Counted from the first letter of the stretch, positions 6,222-13,885 are shown. The stretch: DNA of 25,842 nt from a virus (IMGVR_UViG_3300030104_003009:1-25842), one strand, 5' to 3'. The notes: generated from the sequence alone by a model not told the origin. Program-made: numbers and translations.

Positions 6222-6590
6222 CTAGCAGCCGTCATCTTCGTGATCGTTGTTCTGATGGCGAACTCCACCACCCTTCACAAAGCCGTTGGGGTAACGAGAA
6301 AGTAACTTGTCCACGTTGGCCTGTGCAATTTCAGTAAGACTAAGCTGAAGATTTGCAGCAGCCATGGCAACATAGTAGAGAATATCACCAAGCTCTTTCT
6401 TGGCATCTTGGCGATTTAGTGGCTTTGCATGGAAATGCTTTTTCTTAATTAATTCACAGTATTCACCAGCCTCACCAGCAATACCTAAAGCCCAGTTAAG
6501 ATTAGCTTCGTCCCAAGACATATCAGGGTTGGCTGTTCGCTTACATGCTTCCTGATATTCATTAAATTTTATCGTCCTACGAGGATCCAT
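6222..6590 (-). CDS. mazG: MazG-like nucleoside triphosphate pyrophosphohydrolase
   Basis: 122 residues with the all-alpha NTP pyrophosphohydrolase metal-binding motifs: GEAGEYCELIK (E40, E43) and KKELGDILYYVA (E66, D69), i.e. ExxE...ExxD. These enzymes hydrolyse (d)NTPs to monophosphate and pyrophosphate; phage versions may adjust nucleotide or alarmone pools during infection. The ATG is fused to the gmd stop (TAATG), so it is the last gene of the long glycan operon, an odd position for a nucleotide enzyme. Ends HQNNDHEDDGC, a short acidic tail. Family confident. Confidence 0.88.
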   Translation of the reverse strand: MDPRRTIKFNEYQEACKRTANPDMSWDEANLNWALGIAGEAGEYCELIKKKHFHAKPLNRQDAKKELGDILYYVAMAAANLQLSLTEIAQANVDKLLSRYPNGFVKGGGVRHQNNDHEDDGC

Positions 6591-7561
6591 TATACAATCT
6601 CCATCCAGTGATTAACCATTTCTTCAACCATACTTTCAAAAGTATACTCAGGTTTCCAACCTAACACCTCTCTAATCTCAGAGGAATCTCCTTTCAAGAA
6701 ATCAAGTTCTTGAGCCCTAAAGTACTTGGGATCTACTTCAACATGGTCTTCGTAGTTAAGTCCAAGCTTTTCAAAAGTAACTTTGCACATGTCTCTAATT
6801 GTTCGGCTTTCACCTGTCGCCACAACCCAATCTCCGGCTGTGTCATAGTTCACAATCATATACATTGCGCGAACATAGTCCTTAGAGTGCCCCCAATCTC
6901 TTGAGGCATTTAGATTGCCTAAAGCAAGCTTATCCTTCTTACCTTTCTTAATCTCCACAGCACCCTTTACAATCTTGTTAGTGACAAAGTTTGAACCTCG
7001 TCTCGGAGACTCGTGATTAAATAGAATGCCGTTACAGACATGCATACCATATGCTGCCCGGTAGTGTCTAACTAAGTTGTAACCCATCACCTTTGCACAG
7101 CCATAAGGCGAGGTCGGTGTCATGGGTGTGGTTTTTCTTTGGTGTCCGTCATCATCAACGGAGTTTCCAAACATCTCAGAGGAACTCGCTTGGTAGAACT
7201 TGACGTTAGGAACAAATTGTCGGCAAACTTCCAATAGGTTTAGAACACCTAATGCATTTGTTTGAATCGTGAAAGAGGGAACATCAAAGCTGACCCTAAC
7301 GTGGCTTTGAGCGCCTAAGTTGTAAACCTCATCGGGCTTAACTTCCGATACAATTCTAGTCAGTGAGGGGACATCTAAAAGGTCACCGTAGTGTAACGTA
7401 ACATCAAGATCTCTAATTCTACTGTCTTGATTTTCAGACACAGAGTTACGGCGCACAATACCGTGAACTTCGTATCCCTTGGACAAGAGAAGTTCTGCCA
7501 AGTAACTACCGTCCTGACCTGCGATGCCAGTTATTAAAGCTTTTTTATTACTCATAGTCAT
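6590..7561 (-). CDS. gmd: GDP-mannose 4,6-dehydratase
   Basis: 323 residues of the extended short-chain dehydrogenase fold. It converts GDP-D-mannose to GDP-4-keto-6-deoxy-D-mannose, the branch point for GDP-L-fucose, GDP-perosamine and related sugars. Seen: Rossmann TGIAGQDGSYLAELL (11-25), VYNLGAQSHV, ASSSEMFG with catalytic Ser/Glu near 126-129, YGCAK with Y153 and K157, NHESPRRG (182-189) and RDWGHSKDYVRAM. Slightly shorter than the usual 340-370. Start shares ATGA with the GT10 stop; the Met at residue 3 is an alternative. No GDP-fucose synthase (WcaG/GMER) is in the window. Confidence 0.95.
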   Translation of the reverse strand: MTMSNKKALITGIAGQDGSYLAELLLSKGYEVHGIVRRNSVSENQDSRIRDLDVTLHYGDLLDVPSLTRIVSEVKPDEVYNLGAQSHVRVSFDVPSFTIQTNALGVLNLLEVCRQFVPNVKFYQASSSEMFGNSVDDDGHQRKTTPMTPTSPYGCAKVMGYNLVRHYRAAYGMHVCNGILFNHESPRRGSNFVTNKIVKGAVEIKKGKKDKLALGNLNASRDWGHSKDYVRAMYMIVNYDTAGDWVVATGESRTIRDMCKVTFEKLGLNYEDHVEVDPKYFRAQELDFLKGDSSEIREVLGWKPEYTFESMVEEMVNHWMEIV

Positions 7562-8388
7562 ATGCTCTTTTCAAAAAACTCACTAATTCCGTGATCCCAT
7601 AAAACCTTATGAACATTATTGTTGATTGCGAGTTCGTAATTCTTTTCCACCGCCTCTAAGTTAGAGTTATACCAAGACTCGTTGGCGACATTTTCTAGAA
7701 TGTGAGACAACTCACCTAACGTTTCAAAGATGATCACGCCTCTCGAATCATAATAGTCATGTATGTTAGAATTCTTATCACCAAAATAAATAGGAACTGT
7801 CCCACAAGCAAAGCAATCGTTAGCTTTTTCAGAAGTATATCCGCTGAATATATTCTCAACAACAACTTGATACCTATAGGGCTTGGTGCCCGTGGACTTA
7901 TCCTCTATGGGTTGATATCCTGTGCCGTACAGATCAAAATGCTGAGAGAACTGTTGGACTATGTCGTGTCTATACTTTTGTGCAGCAGTCTCTCTTTTGT
8001 TAGAAAAGATTACGGACATGTTTTTACTCTTGGGTGTCTTCCACCCAAAGTTAGTTTTGTCCATCTTTATTCTGGGCCACACAGGGTAGTATCTAAATTT
8101 ACTACTTAGGGAGAGTAGAGGCTTGTGGTGTGTGAGAATCATGTCGAATTTATCGTAATTCTCAGCTACCCAAGAATATACCCTTGGTATTATTGTAATT
8201 GGCTCTACAAGCATGGCAACTTTGTGCTTGCTTACATCACTCACTTGAGGTATGAGTGAATCAACATAGATTGTGATATTTGAGCTTTTACCTCTCACAA
8301 GAGTAATGTGATTAGAGCGTTCATTCTCTGCTCCTGTTATATCCGGGGATAAGGACTCGTGATGGAAACCTATGGTGTGTTTATACAT
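7558..8388 (-). CDS. GT10-like alpha-1,3/4-fucosyltransferase
   Basis: 276 residues. The C-terminal half has the GT10 signature: VVVENIFSGYTSEKANDCFACGTVPIYFGD (E178, N179, S186-E187-K188), equivalent to FENS...YvTEK...A...G.vPIyyG of fucosyltransferases. The N-terminal half is divergent. Such enzymes transfer L-fucose from GDP-fucose to an acceptor glycan. Adjacent and coupled to gmd, which makes the precursor of GDP-fucose; this neighbour relation strengthens the call. GAGG at seven bases supports the start at 8388. Confidence 0.85.
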   Translation of the reverse strand: MYKHTIGFHHESLSPDITGAENERSNHITLVRGKSSNITIYVDSLIPQVSDVSKHKVAMLVEPITIIPRVYSWVAENYDKFDMILTHHKPLLSLSSKFRYYPVWPRIKMDKTNFGWKTPKSKNMSVIFSNKRETAAQKYRHDIVQQFSQHFDLYGTGYQPIEDKSTGTKPYRYQVVVENIFSGYTSEKANDCFACGTVPIYFGDKNSNIHDYYDSRGVIIFETLGELSHILENVANESWYNSNLEAVEKNYELAINNNVHKVLWDHGISEFFEKSI

Positions 8389-8390
8389 AT

Positions 8391-9101
8391 CTAATCCTCA
8401 AACTTGTAATCAAACAAAGCTATGTCCTGTTTATAAATATTACCAACTTTCTCAATCAGTTCATCTGTATAGAAATATTCATAAGACGGAATGTTGTTTT
8501 TATCAAAGTCTAATGGCCTCCTTCTTGAAACATTATCAACTGTATCAGTGTAAGGGGACGGAGGTTGATAATAAAAATCTTCGAAATTGATGATATCTTC
8601 CAAGTTCAAGTCATCTTGTACTTTTCTCATGTCAGTGGCAAGGGATTCGACCTTAACTACCCTGTTGAACTGTAGGTCCATTGTGCCCTGGTAATAAGGC
8701 TTTACATGTTCCTCCATCCTGAGTGGATCAGCATTCTCTAGAAGATTTACAAGCTCAGTGAATGTTATATCGCCACTGTAAGAGTTATTCCCAAGCTCTA
8801 TGGGGAAATTCAAATTCTTCTCTCTCATTAAGATCTTCTTGTTTACGTAATAGGACACTAATCGTTTCCAAGGATTTCTTACAACTATAAATTTATAAAA
8901 ATCCTTGTATGGTTCCTTCGCCAGTAACATCGGATCACTAAGTGCATAACCACGATTATTACACTCTACATGAGGAGACTTAGCCCACTCAAAAACACCA
9001 TGAGTATTTAAGAACCAAACTTTAGCCGTGGCGCAAGCACACTTCGCGTTCCAAACAAGCATAAACTTGTGCTTATCACTCACCAAGATTCTATTAAGCA
9101 T
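8391..9101 (-). CDS. Carbohydrate sulfotransferase-like protein (PAPS-dependent)
   Basis: 236 residues with the sulfotransferase family 2 layout: VWNAKCACATAKVWFL (17-31) in the place of the 5'-phosphosulfate loop (PKCGSTT in typical members), FIVVRNPWKRLVSYY (71-85; R75 and S83) as the 3'-phosphate-binding motif, and MEEHVKPYYQG resembling the HWxPQ-type motif downstream. It would transfer sulfate from PAPS to a sugar hydroxyl. No signal peptide or membrane anchor, unlike Golgi relatives, so it would act in the host cytoplasm. Lies between a fucosyltransferase and a DegT-like aminotransferase. Family confident; substrate unknown. Confidence 0.85.
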   Translation of the reverse strand: MLNRILVSDKHKFMLVWNAKCACATAKVWFLNTHGVFEWAKSPHVECNNRGYALSDPMLLAKEPYKDFYKFIVVRNPWKRLVSYYVNKKILMREKNLNFPIELGNNSYSGDITFTELVNLLENADPLRMEEHVKPYYQGTMDLQFNRVVKVESLATDMRKVQDDLNLEDIINFEDFYYQPPSPYTDTVDNVSRRRPLDFDKNNIPSYEYFYTDELIEKVGNIYKQDIALFDYKFED

Positions 9102-9107
9102 ACGACC

Positions 9108-9115
9108 TATTATAG
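9108..9115 (-). promoter_or_regulatory. CTATAATA box before the sulfotransferase gene
   Basis: Minus strand CTATAATA, six bases before the ATG at 9101. CTA TAA is the last codon and stop of the upstream DegT-like gene. An AGG lies six bases before the ATG, so translation may not be purely leaderless. No clear -35. It could be an internal promoter within the glycan operon. Confidence 0.45.
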
Positions 9116-9712
9116 TCTTTTATTCTTAAAAACACTCATACTTCTAAGATCGGGCCAATCGGTTACCACCCATTCTCTAGGAGTGCAATGCTTCGCTTTC
9201 TTAAGTTTTTCGACGCCTGTCTTCGCCGTTTCTGGGGTCATATAGTAGTGATAGCCTATTGATGATATGTCCTGCTCTCTCCAGGGTATGTTAGGAAGTC
9301 TACCATCGTAAGACATCTTCTTAAGTGCCACTGCGTCCGACAGGCTATCAGTCAGTATCATACCTCCCTTACCCAAGCTTAAATGTTTTTGAAATTGAAA
9401 ACTTAGACACATGAGACTTCCAGGGACATAACCATTCTCTTGCCAATGAACGGCAGCGTCTATAATAGATGTATTCCCAAGAGTGTAGTAGTTCTTCCAT
9501 TGCCAATCGTCAAAGGACCAGTTAAGTTTCAACTTCTCTGCCGTAAAGGGAACTGAAATATAAGTTCTACAAGGAATGACAATGTCATCAGCCTCTGTGT
9601 GTCTTAAACATAATTCAATGGCGTGAGTGCAGCAGTCTGTAGCGACCGCGTAAGGTGCGTCATAGAATCTGGCCACCTCACTTTCGAATTTTGTTACATC
9701 GTCAAAACTCAT
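9110..9712 (-). CDS. Very short DegT/DnrJ/EryC1-type aminotransferase-like protein
   Basis: 200 residues, about half the usual 370-400. The fold-type I sugar aminotransferase order is still there: FESEVARFYDAPYAVATDCCTHAIELCL (9-36), DDIVIPCRTY, TSIIDAAVHW with the PLP-binding Asp (D85), and LSFQFQKHLSLGKGGMILTD with the Schiff-base Lys (K109), then MSYDGR and IGYHYYMTPETAKTGVEKLKK, matching G.NyRms..AA...QL. The segment between the sheet and D85 is much shortened and the C-terminal domain is missing. Family members make 3- or 4-amino sugars on nucleotide carriers. Activity with so small a protein is unproven; it could need a partner. ATGA overlap with the methyltransferase gene. Confidence 0.8.
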   Translation of the reverse strand: MSFDDVTKFESEVARFYDAPYAVATDCCTHAIELCLRHTEADDIVIPCRTYISVPFTAEKLKLNWSFDDWQWKNYYTLGNTSIIDAAVHWQENGYVPGSLMCLSFQFQKHLSLGKGGMILTDSLSDAVALKKMSYDGRLPNIPWREQDISSIGYHYYMTPETAKTGVEKLKKAKHCTPREWVVTDWPDLRSMSVFKNKRL

Positions 9713-10239
9713 TTTACCGCCTCAACATTTAAGCTAATCAGAACACCGTTATCCTTATCCATGTGAGGGATGTAGGCTTGTGAGTGATCATCAAAATTAG
9801 CGTGCTCAGTGGTTCTCCAATCATAAGCCTTCACGAACCTAAAACCAACATCGACTAGTGTTCTTTGAATTGAGAGGAAGTCGTAAGTTGTTTTGTGGTA
9901 AATTGCAGGGTCATTAAACTTACCGTAAAGAGGACCTAAGACTTGATCTAGCGTTATTTCACCCTGGCCATAAAGACCGGCTAAGACTGCAAAGTTAGGG
10001 ACGGCCAAACGAAGAATACCATTCTTCTTCAGAACTCTTAGCCACTCTTTAAGCACATGTGCGGCTTCGTCTCTGTCGAAATATTCTAGTAAGTGAGAGG
10101 CATACAGTAGGTCGCAACTATCATCATCGTAAGGAAGGTTCACAACGTCATTAGAGTCTATGTGAGGATAATCCACGTAATCAATGTGATGCCATTCTTT
10201 ACCAAAATCTCTCTTACCGCAGCCTAAATGAAGTTTCAC
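9709..10239 (-). CDS. SAM-dependent methyltransferase (paralogue 1)
   Basis: 176 residues, class I methyltransferase of the Methyltransf_11 type. Motif I is LHLGCGKRD (3-11), acidic end of strand 2 at HIDYVD, then VVNLPYDDDSCDLLYASHLLEYFDRDEAAHVLKEWLRVLKKNGILRLAVPN. Starts with GTG (10239) in a GTGA overlap with the cupin stop. It is clearly related to the gene at 12234-12788, sharing EY[FY]DR.EA..VLKEWLRVLK, VLGPLYGK, YHKT.YD and YIPHMDK. Probable sugar O- or N-methyltransferase in the glycan pathway (inferred from context). Confidence 0.85.
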   Translation of the reverse strand: MKLHLGCGKRDFGKEWHHIDYVDYPHIDSNDVVNLPYDDDSCDLLYASHLLEYFDRDEAAHVLKEWLRVLKKNGILRLAVPNFAVLAGLYGQGEITLDQVLGPLYGKFNDPAIYHKTTYDFLSIQRTLVDVGFRFVKAYDWRTTEHANFDDHSQAYIPHMDKDNGVLISLNVEAVK

Positions 10240-10649
10240 AGAAATACCTTATCCTTTTCCTGGCCTTCGTATGGACCAGTCTTGTATTCGTACACCAACG
10301 TATTATCCTCCATTATCTCATAGGTGTGCCCACCCTCTAAGGTGAAGGATATGTCTCCAGTGTTTAAGGTTACTTTTTCTAGCAAAGCACCATCGGTATC
10401 ATAGTAAGTCACCAAAATGCTGCCTCTCATCACAACCCAACTCTCCTGAGCTATGCATGAGTCATAGTTTGGCTTCTTCCAAATGTGTTGATGTGGTCTA
10501 AAGGTTAAACCTTTTTTCATTTTTAGGTGAGCACATTGAATGAAGTTTTCCGCTGAAACTAGCTCCGTCCTTGGCTCAGTAAATTCATCAAAACGATAAA
10601 GCATGTGAAGCAACTTTTCACTGCCTAGCTTTGAGTAAATCTTTTTCAT
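10236..10649 (-). CDS. WbuC-like cupin protein
   Basis: 137 residues with one cupin barrel: FRPHQHIWKK (metal-binding His pair), ESWVVMRGSILVTYYDTDGALLEKVTLNTGDISFTLEGGHTYEI and a terminal EYKTGPYEGQEKDK, the last resembling the C-terminus of WbuC-family cupins encoded in O-antigen clusters. WbuC proteins have no established reaction. GGAG nine bases upstream supports the start at 10649. Coupled on both sides by four-base overlaps, so part of the glycan operon. Confidence 0.75.
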   Translation of the reverse strand: MKKIYSKLGSEKLLHMLYRFDEFTEPRTELVSAENFIQCAHLKMKKGLTFRPHQHIWKKPNYDSCIAQESWVVMRGSILVTYYDTDGALLEKVTLNTGDISFTLEGGHTYEIMEDNTLVYEYKTGPYEGQEKDKVFL

Positions 10650-11065
10650 ACTAATTTCTCCTGAGGAACTATACAGTCAACTCTAAACGTGTCAGACTCG
10701 TAGTCACAGCCACCACGAACTCCCTCGCTAAAAACAACAAACTCATTCCCATCTTCCCTCACTATCAGGGTATGCACCTCAAGCGGAGGGGTAGAGACAA
10801 GATCGCCAACCTTAGCTATAACCATCTTAGGTTCATCTTCTGAATCGAGGGGCTTGTACCAGTATTCTAATGATCCTTTAGTTATGAGCATATGCTGAGT
10901 ACTTACCTTGTGGTAGTGATTGCCCCTCATCACATTTGGCTCTGAATGAATTATAGCAACATGATCTATGTTTTTCTTATAGAAGATATCTGCTATGCTA
11001 CCTCTAGCATCTTCAAATAATTCTAATGGAACTTCAACGTCAGTCCATACGTTTTTTATATTCAT
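10646..11065 (-). CDS. Sugar epimerase/isomerase-type cupin, CapF C-terminal-like
   Basis: 139 residues from ATG 11065, chosen over an ATG at 11083 because GGAGG lies seven bases upstream and ATGA overlaps the preceding stop. Sequence DARGSIADIFYKKNIDHVAIIHSEPNVMRGNHYHKVSTQHMLITKGSLEYWYKPL matches the D.RG...E...... RGNHYH pattern of the cupin domain of CapF and of sugar 3,4-ketoisomerases such as FdtA/QdtA. Likely acts on a keto-deoxy nucleotide sugar; possibly the 4-keto product of Gmd. Exact reaction unknown. Confidence 0.8.
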   Translation of the reverse strand: MNIKNVWTDVEVPLELFEDARGSIADIFYKKNIDHVAIIHSEPNVMRGNHYHKVSTQHMLITKGSLEYWYKPLDSEDEPKMVIAKVGDLVSTPPLEVHTLIVREDGNEFVVFSEGVRGGCDYESDTFRVDCIVPQEKLV

Positions 11066-12237
11066 GATAATTCCTCCAAGCACAAAAACTCCACGTTACT
11101 GTTTATATGCTCAATCTTCTCCTTCAACATTGAGGAGATATTCCAGGACAGTATCAAAGCATAAAACTTACCGTAATTAGAAAGAACTTCGTCGGCCACA
11201 ATAGGTATTCTGGTAAGAGGTGTATACTTACCTTTCTTGTGCTCCGAAGCGTCCGTGATGCAATCCAGCAATGTGCTATCTATGTTGTAGAAGTTTAAGA
11301 ATGTATTTGTCTTAGCGGCTGCTCCGATTCCCACGATAGGGTATCCTTCGTTTTTAATCTTATACAGCTTGGACATAACCTTATTCCTATCCTTTGTAAT
11401 TTCATTCATGAAATTTTGATAGGTTTCTTCCTTAAATAGTCCAAAGTCCTCCTCTTCAATTATCAAGTTCTCAACCTTCTTAATCATTTGAACATTGTCT
11501 TTCTTTCGAGAGAAAACTCTGATTGAACCTCCATGGTAATCAACTATTTGAACTTTGAATATTTCTAAACCATGTTCTTTCAATAAATTGAAAGCATACT
11601 TAACCGTAAAGTAAGTAACATGCTCGTGATAAACTTGATCAAACTTTTTATCTTGAATAGTGTAGAGCCAGTAGGGCAATTCAAAGATAAAGACTCCGTC
11701 GTCACTAAGGATTTCGGAAACAGCTTTTGTAAAAGCTGAGGTGTCGTTGGCATGATTGAAAACATTATTTGCAATAACAACGTCTGCAATACCAAAGTCG
11801 CTCTTCAACTGATCAAGAGAGTCTAAGCCAAAAAGAACATTATGTGTCTTCACTCCATTCTGGCTAGCGATATTTGCCATCGACTTGGACGGATCAACAC
11901 CCTCCGCTTGATAGCCCTTAGCCATGAACTGCTTAGTTAGGAAGCCGTCATTAGACCCTACTTCAAGAATTTTAGAGCCAGCAGGCAATAGGTCGCTAAC
12001 GTCATGAGCGTAATCTTCCCAATGCTTGCGCGACACTTTTGAGTTTGAAGATGTGTAAGAATAATTATAAAGGTTATACCTATCATCATCCTTTGTTTCA
12101 AACTTCAAACGTATCTCACCAGTCTCTTTATCTAAGCCGCAATGCAACGGGTAGGTGGGCTCCGATAAATGATACTGATCTTCGGAGATGAACGTATCTG
12201 CGAAGGGGTGCATTCCTAACTTAAGTATAGTTTTCAT
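11062..12237 (-). CDS. NDP-sugar C-methyltransferase-family protein, N-terminal zinc motif reduced
   Basis: 391 residues. Matches the three-part sugar C-methyltransferase family (Methyltransf_13/SAM core/Methyltransf_14; TylC3-like): LKLGMHPFADTFI and YPLHCG in the N-terminal part, SYTSSNS, SAM motif ILEVGSNDGFL (90-100), ELPYWLY...FDQVYHEHVTYFT, and C-terminal IVGIGAAAKTNTFLNFYNID. Typical members begin with a CRxC pair and have four zinc cysteines; here the first pair is absent and only C33 is kept, so the zinc site seems lost. Family members add a methyl to ring carbon of keto sugars. In a four-base-overlap chain with the cupin and another methyltransferase. Confidence 0.85.
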   Translation of the reverse strand: MKTILKLGMHPFADTFISEDQYHLSEPTYPLHCGLDKETGEIRLKFETKDDDRYNLYNYSYTSSNSKVSRKHWEDYAHDVSDLLPAGSKILEVGSNDGFLTKQFMAKGYQAEGVDPSKSMANIASQNGVKTHNVLFGLDSLDQLKSDFGIADVVIANNVFNHANDTSAFTKAVSEILSDDGVFIFELPYWLYTIQDKKFDQVYHEHVTYFTVKYAFNLLKEHGLEIFKVQIVDYHGGSIRVFSRKKDNVQMIKKVENLIIEEEDFGLFKEETYQNFMNEITKDRNKVMSKLYKIKNEGYPIVGIGAAAKTNTFLNFYNIDSTLLDCITDASEHKKGKYTPLTRIPIVADEVLSNYGKFYALILSWNISSMLKEKIEHINSNVEFLCLEELS

Positions 12238-12788
12238 TTTTTACACTCCAGATTTAACTGCATTTGAATGCCGTTTTTATCCATATGAGGCACGTAAGCT
12301 AACGAAAAATCATCATAGTCTTTCGGTAGAAACTCATTAGGATCATACTCCTCCACCTCAGTAAACCCCTGGTCTATTAAAAGGCTAGTTAAAGATTCGT
12401 CATCATAGATTGTTTTGTGGTATAAGTAACTTTCGTTGTTGAGCTTCCATTTACCATAAAGAGGTCCAAGAATCCCTATGCCGTCAACATCCCCATACTG
12501 CTGGTAGACTCTGACCACAGATTTAAAATTAGGGACTGATACCTTTAATATCCCCCCACTCTTTAAGACTCTTAGCCATTCCTTTAAAACAGTTACAGCT
12601 TCACTTCGATCATAATATTCAAAGGATCCACAAGTGTAGATCATATCTACGGAATTATCCTCAAACATGGACAGGTTACCCAAGTCTGTATCAGGATAAT
12701 CTATGTGCGGTAGATCATCTTTATCTACGTGAATAAATCCTTCCAAATAACGAGGACCACACCCTAAATGTAAATTTATATCGACCAT
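12234..12788 (-). CDS. SAM-dependent methyltransferase (paralogue 2)
   Basis: 184 residues; motif I INLHLGCGPRYLEGFIHVDKDD, then MIYTCGSFEYYDRSEAVTVLKEWLRVLKSGGILKVSVPNF. Duplicate of the methyltransferase at 9709-10239, with the same ILGPLYGK, LYHKTIYD and YVPHMDK blocks; similarity is visible even in the DNA of the KEWLRVLK region. The two probably methylate different positions or sugars. Follows a 146-aa unknown gene by one base. Confidence 0.85.
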   Translation of the reverse strand: MVDINLHLGCGPRYLEGFIHVDKDDLPHIDYPDTDLGNLSMFEDNSVDMIYTCGSFEYYDRSEAVTVLKEWLRVLKSGGILKVSVPNFKSVVRVYQQYGDVDGIGILGPLYGKWKLNNESYLYHKTIYDDESLTSLLIDQGFTEVEEYDPNEFLPKDYDDFSLAYVPHMDKNGIQMQLNLECKK

Positions 12789-12789
12789 C

Positions 12790-13230
12790 TTAGCTCACCC
12801 AAGCAACTGGTGCCTCCTCTATCCCGTTCGCCAAAAGAGTACAAGCTCTTCTTAAACCATCCACGCAGTGCCAGTTGTTTCGCACGATGATATAATAGCT
12901 TTCATAGGGTGGCTCTAAGTAATCTTTATCAGAGTTTACTATATCTTCAAACTCTTGAAGAAGCTCTTCAACAGTCATATTCTCATTAGGGGTTCCTTTC
13001 CTTGCCCAGGTGTGACCTCTGCAAGATTCAAAATAATCTTTTAATGGTTGTTTGCTTCCAGTAAGATACTTGAAGTGAGGAGTTTCCTTAATACTTATGG
13101 CAATAGGAGACCCCCATATTTGATCAACTATATTTTCAAGTCTTACTGTTTTTATCTCAGCAGACATGATCCCGTACCCTGGGGGTAGGTACAAGCTTTG
13201 TGATCGTTGACCTTCATGAATTTTTTTCAA
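12790..13230 (-). CDS. ParB-like-fold hypothetical protein in the glycan operon
   Basis: 146 residues. The start is TTG at 13230, supported by GGGAG seven to eight bases upstream, which lies inside the end of the preceding gene. The C-terminus YIIVRNNWHCVDGLRRACTLLANGIEEAPVAWV resembles the end of ParB/sulfiredoxin-like domains (xxDGxHRxxALxxxGxxxVPV). The N-terminal part (VRLENIVDQIWGSPIAISIKETPHFKYL) is not recognised. ParB-like proteins occur in glycan clusters with unclear roles; function here is unknown. Confidence 0.6.
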   Translation of the reverse strand: MKKIHEGQRSQSLYLPPGYGIMSAEIKTVRLENIVDQIWGSPIAISIKETPHFKYLTGSKQPLKDYFESCRGHTWARKGTPNENMTVEELLQEFEDIVNSDKDYLEPPYESYYIIVRNNWHCVDGLRRACTLLANGIEEAPVAWVS

Positions 13231-13231
13231 T

Positions 13232-13885
13232 TTAGGACTCCCTCATTTTGTTATAAAGAATTTCAGCCATCATGAAATCAAACTCGGTGTCGATGTCCAT
13301 GGACTCTATCTCGTTCAAAACCTTAAATGTAGGCTTTGGGGTTACGACGTTTCTATAAGTCTTCATGAGCTTTCTGCTTAACAAACAAACCCCATATGTA
13401 ATTTGATAAATGTTTGGTAGGTCTTGGCTGTTGGGAGAATTATTTAAAGAATAGTTAAGTGGCTTTCCATCCAACCACAGGTGATGCTTCACTGGTTTAA
13501 CGGTGACCACACTCTCTGAATTTTCAAAGTCTTTTAAACATTCTTCATAAGTTTCCAATGATATAAACGGACAAGTAACAGGACTGTATAAAACGTTGTC
13601 GCAGTCAGTAATCATACTTAAGTTATCAAAGAACTCTGAATTAGTTGCTTGAGACCCAGCGAAATAAGGTTCCCTCTCATGAGTCTTCGCCCCCATTGAG
13701 TTAGCCATCTCTAACATTTCAGGACAGTCAGAGGTCACTATGATATCTTCCAATCTAGACCTAATCTTCAGTAACTTATTAAGCTTGATTTGCAGTAACG
13801 AGGAATCACCAAAAGGCTTTATGTTTTTATTCTTAACTCTTTGAGATCCTTTTCTTACAGGAACTATAGCAGTTACTTTTTTCAT
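13232..13885 (-). CDS. NeuA-like acylneuraminate/nonulosonate cytidylyltransferase
   Basis: 217 residues, close to the usual size of the catalytic domain (about 225). The N-terminal signature AIVPVRKGSQRVKNKNIKPFG (6-26) is the CTP-binding loop of CMP-sialic acid synthetases; then IIVTSDCPEML, SMGAKTHEREPYFAGSQATNSEF, and NIYQITYGVCLLSRK followed by ESMDIDTEFDFMMAE. Such enzymes activate 8- or 9-carbon acidic sugars as CMP-sugars. The signature is NeuA-type rather than KdsB-type (no ARxxSxRLPGKP). Coupled by TAATG to the SIS-HAD gene and two genes from a GT29-like transferase, suggesting a nonulosonate branch. Substrate inferred. Confidence 0.85.
   Translation of the reverse strand: MKKVTAIVPVRKGSQRVKNKNIKPFGDSSLLQIKLNKLLKIRSRLEDIIVTSDCPEMLEMANSMGAKTHEREPYFAGSQATNSEFFDNLSMITDCDNVLYSPVTCPFISLETYEECLKDFENSESVVTVKPVKHHLWLDGKPLNYSLNNSPNSQDLPNIYQITYGVCLLSRKLMKTYRNVVTPKPTFKVLNEIESMDIDTEFDFMMAEILYNKMRES

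Noticed and set aside
6218-6245. Small inverted repeat GGCTAGCAGCC between the convergent genes as a terminator
   Set aside because: Only a four-base stem with three-base loop and no T-tract on either strand.
6588-6595. TATAATG at the mazG start as a promoter
   Set aside because: It is the gmd stop/mazG start fusion; the box would overlap the ATG itself, unlike the 4-6 base spacing elsewhere.
13232-13885. KdsB (CMP-Kdo synthetase) as identity of the cytidylyltransferase
   Set aside because: The N-terminal loop VPVRKGSQRVKNKNIKPFG is NeuA-type; KdsB has IPARYxSTRLPGKPL.
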